A stretch of DNA of 64,000 nt from Zygnema cylindricum (taxonomy: Eukaryota; Streptophyta; Zygnematophyceae; Zygnematales; Zygnemataceae), in contig JBBHKE010001086.1 of assembly GCA_037447655.1 (NCBI GenBank), forward strand, positions 124,001-188,000, in the 5' to 3' direction. Made by a program: the position numbers and the translations under genes. Shown here piece by piece: positions 1 through 9,724 of this stretch (positions are counted from its first letter, which is position 1; every line of letters starts with the position of its first letter). Below the pieces are notes generated by a model. The model was not told where the DNA came from, searched no databases, and saw only the letters and a program-made list of their open reading frames with translations.

Positions 1-705
1 AAATCGTTCTCCGATGTCTATCCTTTTCTACTTGAATTCCGAGAATGTACTTTGCCTCCCCTAAATCTTTCATCTCAAATCTGGAATTCAAGGCTGCCTT
101 TATTTTGTTAATATCATTTAATGACTTACTTAGTAGTAGCAAATCATCTACATACACCGCAATGTAAATAATCCCTTCTTCCCCTTCCATATCGTAGACT
201 GAGTGATCTGAACTAATCCTCACAAAGCCGAGAGTAGTTAGAAACTTATCTAGCTTCAGATTCCACTGATAGGATTTTAACAGCTTACAGACCAGATTTT
301 CTTTTCCGTTCTCTGCATACATTTCAGGTTGTTTCATATAGATCACTTCCTCTAAATCTCCATGGAAAAAGGCCGTCTTAACATCCATTTGATGTAACTC
401 CATATTCTCAATGGCTGTTAAAGACAACAAAATTATAACAGTTGGAAATCTGACAACCGGTGAGAAAGTCTCTTCATAGTCAATTCCCTCCTTTTGACTA
501 TTGCCTTTTGCAACAAGCCTAGCCTTATATCTTTTAATTGATTTATCCGGATTCAGCTTAACTTTAATAACCCACTTACACCCGATGGCTTTCCGATCCG
601 GTGGAAGCTCCACAAGCTTCCAAGTTTGAACCTCCATTATTGATCGCATTTCGTCATTCGCCGCGGAATCCATTGATCCTTTTCCGAGGCTGAAAAGCTT
701 CCTGT
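1..705 (-). mobile_element. Ty1/copia retrotransposon, reverse transcriptase fragment
   Basis: Read on the minus strand, this is one open frame without stops that runs off the left edge. It starts in the conserved stretch before the polymerase (MRSIMEVQTWKLVELPP, then GCKWVIKVKLNPD) and continues through RLVAKG and DYEETFSPVVR to the catalytic YVDDLLLL box near 139-162 and the LGIQVEKD region. This order is diagnostic of the copia-type RVT_2 domain. The usual block between KLLKS and QWNLKL is shortened (seen as KLLKSYQWNLKL near 265-300), so about eight residues that most copies have are missing in frame. No LTR, integrase or RNase H is visible in the window. Probably a dead fragment despite the intact frame. 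Confidence 0.9.
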
Positions 706-754
706 ATGGTGACTGGCTCCATCGTGGTGGCAGAAAATAAAGCATGCTCCACCT

Positions 755-852
755 GTTCACTTCGCAGCTTTGCAGCTTCGCAGGGTCGTAGCACCCTCGC
801 AGCTTCGCAACATCGCAGCTTCGTAGCGTTGTAGCAGCCTCGCAGCTTCACA
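755..852. repeat. Degenerate GCAGCTTCGCA tandem repeat
   Basis: About seven imperfect copies of an 11-14 base unit resembling GCAGCTTCGCA lie immediately upstream (minus-strand sense) of the copia fragment. They translate to a repeated CEAAKLR-like peptide only because of the repeat; I do not call a gene. Between 853 and about 1190 I see only AT-rich sequence, part of which (1050-1190) resembles 42085-42250. Confidence 0.6.
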
Positions 853-1194
853 ATTTCGGTACTTTCTGTTCAGTAAACTGAAGAGAATGTACACAGATAT
901 ATACAGATTTTTTTCGTCACGTCTACTGACAATTCCAAAAAGAGACTTTGCGACGTCTTACTATTTGCGCGCCGTAGGTTCAAAATGTGTACGGGCGTCT
1001 TCTTCATTTTTTTTTCAAAGAAGCTGCCATGAAGTTGTACATGTTCAATTCATTTTTGTATACATGTACGGAAAAAAAATCATTAACTATTTTTACGATT
1101 TTTTCAAATCGACCTCTCTAGTTTCTACGTATTATATGCGCGTTTGAATCGTGCGTAAAATGCATTTTGAACAACTATGGTTATTAGACTATAG

Positions 1195-1722
1195 AAATAA
1201 TTAGTGTTTATAATTAATTAGTGTTATTAATGCTACTTTGTGTATCAATCCCATTTTCAAAAAAATGTTTAATTGTAATTTCTCCATAACGCTGATTTAG
1301 GTACACCGGATCTGCCGTCATTACATATACAGTAAAATAGGTAGTAGTATAAAATTTGAAAATCCGTACCACGTCGCGTCCTTTTACTGTAATTAATCCA
1401 TAATTATAATTTTGGGTTTGCGAACGCGTTTGTCGCAAACTCGACTCCACGTTTATTTGTAAGCGCAGTTTTGTATGCAACCGACATAAGTTAAATACAA
1501 TTTCCGTACTGTTTTCGGTAACCAAGTACATTGTTGTACGAACAAACTCCTTCCGTACACCACACTATTCATGAAGTAAGTACAGAAATACCATTGACGT
1601 TAATTGAACCGTAATTAACGTCACAGAAAAATTAGATTCGTTCACTGTATTTTGGGTATCAATGTCAAAATTTTGGGTTGCCGATATAGAGTACATAACG
1701 CTAATAACGATTCACGGTGTAG
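1195..1722. mobile_element. TACACCG-family TIR element, right end clear
   Basis: The right end reads CTAATAACGATTCACGGTGTA at 1702-1722, the same terminus as the other TA-flanked elements in this window. The inside contains the family core (GTACACCACACTATT near 1555). I could not define the left terminus; 1195 is a guess based on where the similarity fades. No coding sequence. Confidence 0.45.
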
Positions 1723-1813
1723 TTTTCTCTTATAGTTTTTCCATTTAGGGTTGTCGTGCACAGAACTGCACCGACTTTGGCGCAGCTGTCACGACCACGG
1801 CTAAGCCGTACTG

Positions 1814-2328
1814 TACACCGCGAATCGCAATTAGAGTTATGCACGCTAATTCTATCACCCCAAATTTTGAATCTATCACTATAAATAGAGTACATTATTC
1901 TAAATTATTCTTTACGTTATTTAAGGTCCTTTTTGAATGAGCGTTAATTACTTTAATACAGTGACGTTTTGAATAGTGTGGCGTACGGTCGGTGTCTGAC
2001 CGTGCACAATTGTATTTCTTTAAGTAAAAAGGTACAAATAATGATTTAGTACATGCCGTTTTCATGTAACTGCGTTTTAACAAACCACGTAATGCAAGCG
2101 TCATAATGACGTGAAACTGTACGTTTTATGAGATTCTGTACTTGTTCTTAATTTACAGTGGATATATTCAGCGCCCAAATTTACGCCCAAATTAGAGTTA
2201 TTGATTTAATCAGAGTAAAATTCCTTTTTGAAAAAGTTTTATCACACAAATTTGAGTTCATAACTCTAATTATTTTTTTTCTTTTTTTACTCTAATTTTT
2301 TCTTTACTCTAATTACGATTCGCGGTGA
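1814..2328. mobile_element. TACACCG-family TIR element, about 515 bp
   Basis: The left end starts TACACCGCGAATCGC and the right end finishes GATTCGCGGTGAA, which are imperfect inverted repeats of each other. The internal block AATAGTGTGGCGTACGGTC near 1972 is shared with the copies at 50.7, 51.6, 62.0 and 63.0 kb. The element interrupts a duplicated block: sequence on either side matches 13665-13750, where no element is present. Non-autonomous; no transposase frame seen. Confidence 0.7.
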
Positions 2329-2329
2329 A

Positions 2330-3020
2330 CAGTAGCATTAGTTTAGAACAGCCTTGTTTGTCAAATAGTTGCAACAGTATAAAAGATAAAAAATTAACAG
2401 TCCGACAACAAAAGGTGAATTTCCATACACCAGGGAAAATGGTATAATACAATAGTGTTATTTAAACAGACTCTACTAACTTAGATGAGCATTTCTCAAA
2501 TGAAGACACCAAAACAAGGAAAATTCATTTTAATTTCTGTTTTCTGAAAAACCAGTATTGAACATTAACCTTAACCTCTAAAGAACATGAAAATCATGAC
2601 CGTACACAATTTAATTTTCAGCATTTTCTAATCCAACATTATATGAACTTATAATTGCATTATAAATACTGTACATGAAATATCAGATGATTTTTGTCAA
2701 AGAAAAAAAAAATAACATCCTCAAAATTAGGAAATCAAGGACCAAGAAAGAAATACAATGTGGCACTAAAAATATGTCAAATCGAGAATATGAAAAGAGA
2801 TACAGCAATGATCTGGAGGAGAATGCAACATTTTCCAAAAAAGGTTTCAAAAGATTCTGTAACTACAATTGTGAATAGTGGACCATTTGAAGTGAACTGC
2901 AGAAAACTTCATGTCATATTATCATTATGATGTTTCTTTACAAATAATTGCTGAGCATAAAGCTCCTTAGTTTCGACCAATCACTGCAAAGGATCAGCTT
3001 TTATTTCCCAGCCAAGCTAG
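2330..3020. repeat. Copy 1 of a duplicated block (matches 13728-14450)
   Basis: This segment aligns in the same orientation with 13728-14450, for example around GTAGCATTA, the short frame with NREYEKRYSND (the other copy has NREHEMRYCND), and GATGTTTCTTTACAA. In the second copy the block lies just downstream of histone H4. No intact reading frame is shared, so I treat it as duplicated non-coding or decayed DNA. Confidence 0.55.
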
Positions 3021-3089
3021 AAAGCGGCGGGATAATACGTTAAAATATAATATTCGATTAAACATAATATAATACGATTGGGAAATGAA

Positions 3090-3258
3090 CTGAAAAGAGT
3101 GGGAGGAAAAAAAAAGAGAGAATGTGAGAGATCATTGTAAGAGAGGGAGGGAAAGTGGAAAGTAAGTCGAGGAGGGAGAGGAGGGAGGAACGAGAGGGAA
3201 GCAGCTAAAAAGAAAGAGAGGGAGGAAAAGAGTTGAAGAGGGAGGGAGAAAGGGAGGG
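3090..3258. repeat. Purine-rich (GA) tract
   Basis: Almost uninterrupted A and G on the plus strand (GGGAGGAA, GAGAGAGGGAGG and similar). Apparent reading frames on the opposite strand are a by-product of the composition. Confidence 0.7.
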
Positions 3259-3366
3259 GTGAGTCAATTCCTCTCAACTAAATACCTCCATTTTACCAAA
3301 AGAGCATTCGAAACAGGTTATAGACTCGACAACCTTCACCTAAAAACCAGTTCACAAATTTTAGTT

Positions 3367-3746
3367 CACCATTAAGAGTAGTCAAATGCTTTGATAAAAA
3401 TATTGCTGATTGTGATTTTATCACTCATGGTAAACTTCTTTATGACTGGTAGGAAAGTTATGTCCTGTCAATTAAAAAAGTCAATTACAAAATTAAAGCT
3501 TAAAAAAAACATCAACAGATGTTATTCATTCTCGTCAAAAAAAAAAAATTGTTATTGTGTTCCCAAAGTATAAAAAGATAATTTGTAACATCTTCTCAAG
3601 TTGTTTTTTGCAGGGAGGTTCAAGGACCGTAGTTTTGTTAACATCAAGGTTTAAGGATAAGATGGCTTTCCCATTTTGGTATACAAGGCCAATCAAATCA
3701 TTGCGTAACTCGTATTATTTCAACCATCTTATCGCCACAAAATCAT
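3367..3746 (+). pseudogene. Relic plus-strand exon pair, copy 1
   Basis: Two short stretches are recognisable only by comparison with the paralogous block at 8952-9386. The first encodes DCDFITHGKLLYDW followed by a stop (the other copy reads NCQFITPGKLLKDL without a stop). The second follows a good acceptor (TTTTTTGCAG at about 3603-3612) and encodes FPFWYTRPIKS (the other copy reads APFWHTLPIKC). The family is unknown to me. The in-frame stop suggests this copy is dead. Confidence 0.3.
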
Positions 3747-3852
3747 AAAGTTTTCAAAAAACCATTGAAAATGGAATTATTCTACTTCTCAACTGTACAA
3801 ACTCTTCCCACATGTGTAGCTTGAAAACCTTCCACAACCATTCAAGTTTGAA

Positions 3853-6800
3853 ACCATATTCATCGGAATCGTGGCAATCGCCGCCCTCAAAGTATATATT
3901 GTCGTTGTTGTACTCGTTGTACGCATCAAACTCCCCATTAAACTCCGAACCGAGTTCATCATCATTTCAACTTAAAATAATAAAAATGGCCCTAAAAACC
4001 ATCAAAATAAGTGCTTGTTAGGAGCAACTTCCAGATCTCACCCAAAGACATTTTTTCAAAGAATGATGACATTGTTTATGCAATTCGTTTTTGAATAAAT
4101 ACCTACACATTATCATTTCAATATTGTATTTAAGAAAAAGAAACTTACATCTTTAGACAGATAAACCAATGAGTTCAATCCTCCAAACTTGTCAAATTTA
4201 ATACAAAACATACACAAAAGTAGAAAGTGCCCAAGTAAAAAAATCACATTTATGCATGGTTTTCGGTGTCGCAAAAGCTATGATAAAATAAAGTCAAAAC
4301 AAAAATGCATGAAAAAAAATACAGTAGTGTTGTGAATCGATAAACTTCCTATATCGAACGGCAATGGACCCGATATATTGAACAGGGACGAATAAATTGT
4401 TTTCACCGATATATTTCTATATACATAATATTGCTACACACGAGTACTATATACTACATAGTATTATAATAAAGACAATCTATATTATGTACACAATCTA
4501 CAGTATGCAATGTGGCATATCACAATCCTGTCCATGCTCTGTAGAAGGAAACTCCAATTCGAATTGCTTACGTACAAAAAAGTAGGACTTCTTAAGACCA
4601 AAAGTATAAGAGTCTATCTCCAATCCAGCGTTTACAAGTAAAAAACAGTCTAAATTTTACCAGTAAAACACACAACAATGTCTCACATTTTGATAAGCAA
4701 GTCAAGAGAACTGGAAACACCAAGTAGAGCAAATTGTTTCTACTTTATAGCCTCTTGAAACTGCGCGCTCCACATCCTAAGAAATTTCCTAGATGGTAGG
4801 ATGTAAGAAACATAACATCCTGATTATAATATTTCCTCTTTTTGTAATAATATATATCAAGTAAAAATAAGCGGAAAAAAAATTCAGCCAAAAAGACATT
4901 GTGTCAAAGGGGGCATAAAAACCAATGGAATCCTACAGAAATCTAGCCAAGCCAGTTATTGCGATATTCTTTTATTGGCGTATCGGGCCGATATGTCGAT
5001 TATCGGTATAATATCGCAGTATTTATCCTATCTATACACCAAACGGTAGGTCAAAAAACTATACATATCAATTATCGTTAAGAGGCTAACGATACACAAC
5101 ACTAACTAACAGACACCACATCTTGAAAATATCCTTGCATACAATCCTATCTACTTCATCAAATTGAAAGAAACCAAAACTAAACTTTACCTCAGAATCA
5201 GCACGACAACGACCATCCAAAAAACAAAAAAAAAAAACTCATGTCTCAAATGTTGAGCCTAAGGGTGAGGTATACCTCCACGAAGGTTGTCCATAAATAA
5301 TCCAGAAACGGACAAAATCAATGACATAAATGACAACGGAAAATTTTAAACATAAAAAATAACTTTTTGACGCGGAATGGAGAATTTCAAACGAATGGTA
5401 GGAAATGGAGCATGTTTAACAGATTATGCTAGTGACAATTAACCAACTGACACAAAGATGGACAAAGACCCTATGATTTGGTTTCCGATTGTACTCCCTT
5501 CGTAGATATGAAAGTTATAGCATGACAATATCTACCAATACTATGGGCCCTATACAAATTTCTTCAAGAATCCATTAAAGGAAGAGAAAGGAATGAAAAG
5601 GGAGAAAAAAAAGTGAGAGCGGAAAAGAGATAGATAGAGACAAAACGAGGGACAAAGAAGAGAGGTAGAGGGAGACGGAGAAGAAACGGAAGATAACTCA
5701 TTCCCTTTGACCAATAGAATCCATTTTCATACTTGTTAGTATAACTTGATGGCTGCTAAGGTGACATAAGAGGTTTTATAGAACTATTAGTTGCTAAAGC
5801 ATTTTTAATGAACCAAATAAAAGTTTCGTTAATTGGTTGATTTAAACAGTAGGTAATGTTCTTATTCATGCATTTATGATTTGATAAATGAAACGGTAAC
5901 AATTCACTAAAACAAAGAATTTCTAGTTTAACTGATTTTGGTATTTTTCGTAAATGCGAAGGACACGCTGTAAAGATGCTTTTTACATTATATTACTCTA
6001 AATGAAATAAATAAATAATAAAAAAAAAAAAACCCTTGAACAGAAAACATGGAGAAACACATCAAAGAAACTTATTAAAATAATGAAAAACGTTCCTACA
6101 AACCCCTCGAACACAAGGATTATCCAAACCCCCCCAAAAAAATGAAAAAATAAAACAAGAATGAACAAGAAAGAAAAATGCCTCTGAATGAATCCTTACT
6201 TTGGAGCAAAAAATGGCGAAACTGCAAAACCGACCGCAAACCCGACTGCCCTCACTGGCCTTGGGCCCAAAAATTGCCTTAAGAGTTTCATTGTTTTTCT
6301 CTTTGGAAATCTCCAAGCCCTGTCCACACCGTAAATAATGAGGGTTTTGTGAATATTATAAGGTCCAAACGGCACACACCTAAAATAGAGTGGAGAACAT
6401 CAGGTACAAAGAGAATGCGCCTAGAATAGTGTGGAAATTATCAGGTCCGAATGGAATACACTGAAATTGATATAGATCTATCCTTTGCAAACCTCTTGCT
6501 TGGAATTTCTTGCACAAAAAGGTACGTGTGACAACCAACTGTAAAAGAATTGAAAAAACAAAAAAAGGCAAAAAAAAGTAGAAAAACAAGTAGTTTTCAT
6601 TGACGAAAGCTAGGGGAGGGGCGGGGAGGGAGAGGACAAAAAGAAAAGAGAAGAGGATAACTGCGAGGTCTAAACAAAATCAAAAACATCGAATAAACGG
6701 CATTTTTATCAAGATGTTTACACATTCCCGCAGAGATATGAAATTTCATAAAAGCAAAAAAAACAACGACTAAAAACAACAACTAAAACAACGGAAAAAA

Positions 6801-8184
6801 CAAGTAACAAGAAAAATCAAAGAAGAATTGATTGAAAAAAAAACATACGAGTGATAAACATAAGTGACATCTGGTCAAATCTCTCCGCTGTTTAAATAAC
6901 ATCGCCCGAATGCTGAAACAAAAACAAAAATAAATGGCACAGTAAGAAAAGGATGTCTTTACATGCTGGTTAGTATTTCATTTGATTGTTTATTACCCTA
7001 AAACGACGTATCTAGTTTTCTCGTTACCATTTATCTAACTTTTTACAAGAAATGGGAAACATCATACTCCTGTTGACATAATAACAACACAAATAAAAGT
7101 GAAAATAACAAAAGCACGCTAAAACATTTTCAAAAAACATAAAATTTCCATTTTGGTGAAATTAACAATCCACATTAAATAATCAACGGTTTAGGCGCAA
7201 GAAAAAAGTTGTTGAAAAGAATTCGCAAATCAGTTAATCCACACATTATTTGTGAAGATTACAAAATAATTCAAATACAAAAAGGGCACCATTATTAGTG
7301 TAGTCTCCCATCATCTCAAAAAGGTTCTCTGTTGGGGGGGGGGGGGGGGGGGTAAGAGACAAGGTGAAAATATTAAAGGGGAATGAGAAACCATTATGGT
7401 TAGAATTCATTCAACTACAAACCCTAAAAATCGTACATCACTTTTCCAAAATATTTCAATAACTAAAGGAAATAACAAGTGGAAAGAAAAAATCATACGC
7501 TTTCTTAACTAGATTTCTTCAACTTTAACCCTAAAAAACGTACCTCGATTTATCAAAATCTTTGATGATTCCTTCAAAAGATCGAATATAATAATCAGGA
7601 TTTCGCTTAGCCATTTCGGGAAGAAACTCCGAATGAAAAACAGCATCGGAGGAATTGAAGAGCAATCCCTCTCCCTCCTTCACACGTGTCAAAGAAGAAA
7701 CACAGTCCCCCATGTGGAAACGATCATACACACCCACCGTACAACGACTGAGAAGCCTTGCCAAAACTATCCATCCTCCGGGAGGCTCTCCCCTCTCCCT
7801 CTCCCTTTCCATTTCTCTCTGTTCCTCCTTTATCTCCTCTCTAGCCCTCGCCCACTCCTCTTTTTCCCTCTCCCAATCAATTTCGTTCCCAATCTTGTTT
7901 CCACTTTCCTTTTCCATTTTTTCTTCCACCTGAGAATCTTTCTCAATGTCTCTTTCACGAGTCTCCCTCTCTTGCCCTCCCTTCTCTCCAGGCCTCTCTC
8001 CCTCCTCAACCAATTCCCGTGTGACATCCTCTGCCCTCCAATAGCAATAAGCGGGCCACACGTGGCAGCGAGCCATGGTTGACATGTGACGTGACAGCAT
8101 GGCCATGGATGCTATGAGAGACGGCTCCCATCCGTCCACTGCCGCCACGTGGCAGAGAACGTCTTCTGGAAGAAGCTCCAGCAT
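3853..8184 (-). CDS. F-box-like protein, paralogue 1 (multi-exon, model partial)
   Basis: The first exon (8184 down to about 7544) begins MLELLPEDVLCHVAA and continues through LSRHMSTMARCHVWPAYCYW, which fits an N-terminal F-box (Leu-Pro start, Ser-Arg in the middle, Trp near the end). Next comes a roughly 75-residue Glu/Arg/Lys-rich, probably coiled-coil segment and the conserved PPGGWIVLARLLS motif. The exon ends at a donor, GAG|GTACG; read-through stops three codons later. Candidate downstream exons, found because they align with paralogue 2, are about 6861-6913, 6200-6319 (GLEISKEKNNETLKAIFGPK..., 40 codons, good acceptor and donor) and an acidic tail at 3853-3942 (FDAYNEYNNDNIYFEGG). F-box proteins usually bind SKP1 in SCF ubiquitin ligases; the substrate domain here is not recognised. 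Exon joins are my inference and phases were not all reconciled. Confidence 0.5.
4325..5104. mobile_element. Possible non-autonomous hAT-like element
   Basis: The ends are inverted copies: TAGTGTTGTGAATCG on the left and, reverse-complemented, TAGTGTTGTGTATCG on the right. The interior is rich in GATAT/ATATCG motifs near both ends. The flanking octamers (4317-4324 and 5105-5112) agree at only five of eight positions, so the target-site duplication is uncertain. It would lie in an intron of F-box paralogue 1. No reading frame. Confidence 0.45.
5580..5695. repeat. Purine-rich tract
   Basis: A GA-rich stretch similar in style to 3090-3258, located within the presumed intronic part of F-box paralogue 1. 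Confidence 0.5.
6335..6475. repeat. Intronic minisatellite, about 40-bp unit, three copies
   Basis: On the minus strand, three units resemble GTGTATTCCGTTTGGACCTG followed by ATAATATTCCACACTATTTTAG. They lie directly upstream of the 6200-6319 exon of F-box paralogue 1. Each unit ends in a pyrimidine-rich TTCTAG or TTTTAG, so each looks like a splice acceptor. The paralogue has an expanded set at 10862-11100. Confidence 0.65.
7334..7352. repeat. Poly-G run, 19 bases
   Basis: An uninterrupted G run on the plus strand. On the gene strand it is a C tract that ends CCAACAG, an acceptor-like sequence just before a block (7246-7328, NLFEMMGDYTNN then stop) that is also present in paralogue 2 (NLFEMIGGPLNL). 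Confidence 0.9.
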
Positions 8185-8377
8185 GGCTCCGTAGAAGAGA
8201 GGGGAGAGAGACAGCAGCAGGGTTTAAGCCAAAGCTGCAAATAGGATTTTGAGAACGCCGTAGTCCGTACTCCAGAGTTGCAATGATTTATAATACAGGC
8301 TTTAAAGTGAAGCTGCACGGTAAAACATTTCGTTCGAAGTGATGGTTGATTCGCACGAAATACAAAGCACGTGGGAG

Positions 8378-8681
8378 CATAGTTCAAAAGTAGGCGTTTT
8401 TTGGTAGGCCCTTTGGTCGGCGCCTTTATCGTAAGTTGTGTTATGGGCTTTTCATGTGATCTTCTTAGATCGCTACTTTGATCATCGACCGTCCGATCGT
8501 CCGAATCTGACGGTATAAATAGTTTTTTTCGGTCCGAATGTTTTAATTGGTCCAATTTTTGGTCCGAGTTTTAATTGGTCCGAATAGGTCCAAATACAGT
8601 ATGGGTCTTAAGGTCATATTGTATGTTTTGCATACAATAGGCATATTGTATGGGCTTGCTTTCACCTACTTTTGAACTATG
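8378..8681. mobile_element. hAT-type MITE, copy A, perfect 8-bp target duplication
   Basis: A 304-bp element with 17-base inverted ends CATAGTTCAAAAGTAGG, flanked on both sides by the perfect octamer CGTGGGAG (8370-8377 and 8682-8689). It has no reading frame. It sits about 190 bp upstream of the F-box paralogue 1 start codon. Family members are at 50313-50618, 54879-55184 and a 3' fragment at 42266-42340. The paralogous promoter near 13170-13240 lacks it, giving an empty site. Confidence 0.93.
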
Positions 8682-8951
8682 CGTGGGAGACGTGCGATTT
8701 GACTTTAATTTGTCTTCCGAAATTTTAAATTGACTGTTCCGCAGCAAAATGTTGAAGTGAACAACCGCGGCAGTTGTACTTCACGGGAAAGGTAACTGAC
8801 CGAGTTCAACGGGAAAAGTACGCTTCTGCTTCGTTTGTACCTTTGAACTTTTGTACAGATTGTCTGTTTTCGTTCGTAAGTAAGGCAGACGTACTAAAAC
8901 ATATAATACGATACGACAAGCTTCAGCTGAAAATCAGCTAACAGAGTCTAT

Positions 8952-9386
8952 TTCACAGTTGTAAATTAAACAAATGCTGCGATAAAACTGCAGTTAATTG
9001 TCAATTTATCACTCCTGGCAAACTTCTGAAGGATTTGCAAGAAAAGTTACCTTCTGTCCATTCAAAACTTCAAGATCCAGAAAAATTCCAAGAGATATTG
9101 AGATATTGCTGTAGTCAACATTTGATCAATACACAGATGAATAGATAATATTAATTACTTAATAAAAGTAGAAAATAAATTTACCAAACATGTGCTTTGT
9201 TATTGTTATGCCAAAGAACAAAAGGATATTTGGTAAACATCTTTTTTTATGATATTTTTCGCAGAAAAGTTTCAAGGACCTTATGTTCATTAACATTGAT
9301 GCACCATTTTGGCACACACTGCCAATCAAATGTGTGACGTCACTTTTATTATTGCAACCACCATTGGGTTACAGAACCATCAAGTT
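8952..9386 (+). pseudogene. Relic plus-strand exon pair, copy 2
   Basis: One open stretch follows an acceptor-like CTAACAG and encodes KCCDKTAVNCQFITPGKLL, then KDLQEKLPSVHSKLQDPEKF and a stop near 9150. A second follows TTTTTCGCAG (near 9262) and encodes SFKDLMFINIDAPFWHTLPI up to a stop near 9386. Both align with 3367-3746. I do not recognise the protein. Preserved codons in both copies suggest a real ancestral gene; whether this copy is expressed cannot be told. Confidence 0.35.
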
Positions 9387-9724
9387 CTGAAACAATGTTG
9401 AAAATGGAAAAGTAGTACAACCATTGAAAAAAGAAAGAAAAACACCACTGGAAATGGAAAGAAGTGGAGCATTGAAAACGGAAAGATGTACAGAAAAAGA
9501 ACCGCTATTTGAGTTATTATTTTCCTAAACTGAAACTCGACCTATTTACACAAAACTGCACAAGTCTTCCCAACAACCCTAAACTGCCGTACATGTGGAG
9601 CTTCAGAACCTTCCAAAACCATTCCAGTTTGGTTCTTGCCAAAAGCCCTTAAAAAGCTTTGTACACTAAACTCTCTCAAAAGGAATACACTCTGAATGAA
9701 TACAACTCCATATAGCATTTTCCA

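Noticed and set aside
654-851. 65-codon frame with CEAAKLR repeats
   Set aside because: A by-product of a short tandem DNA repeat fused to the start of the copia fragment in a different frame.
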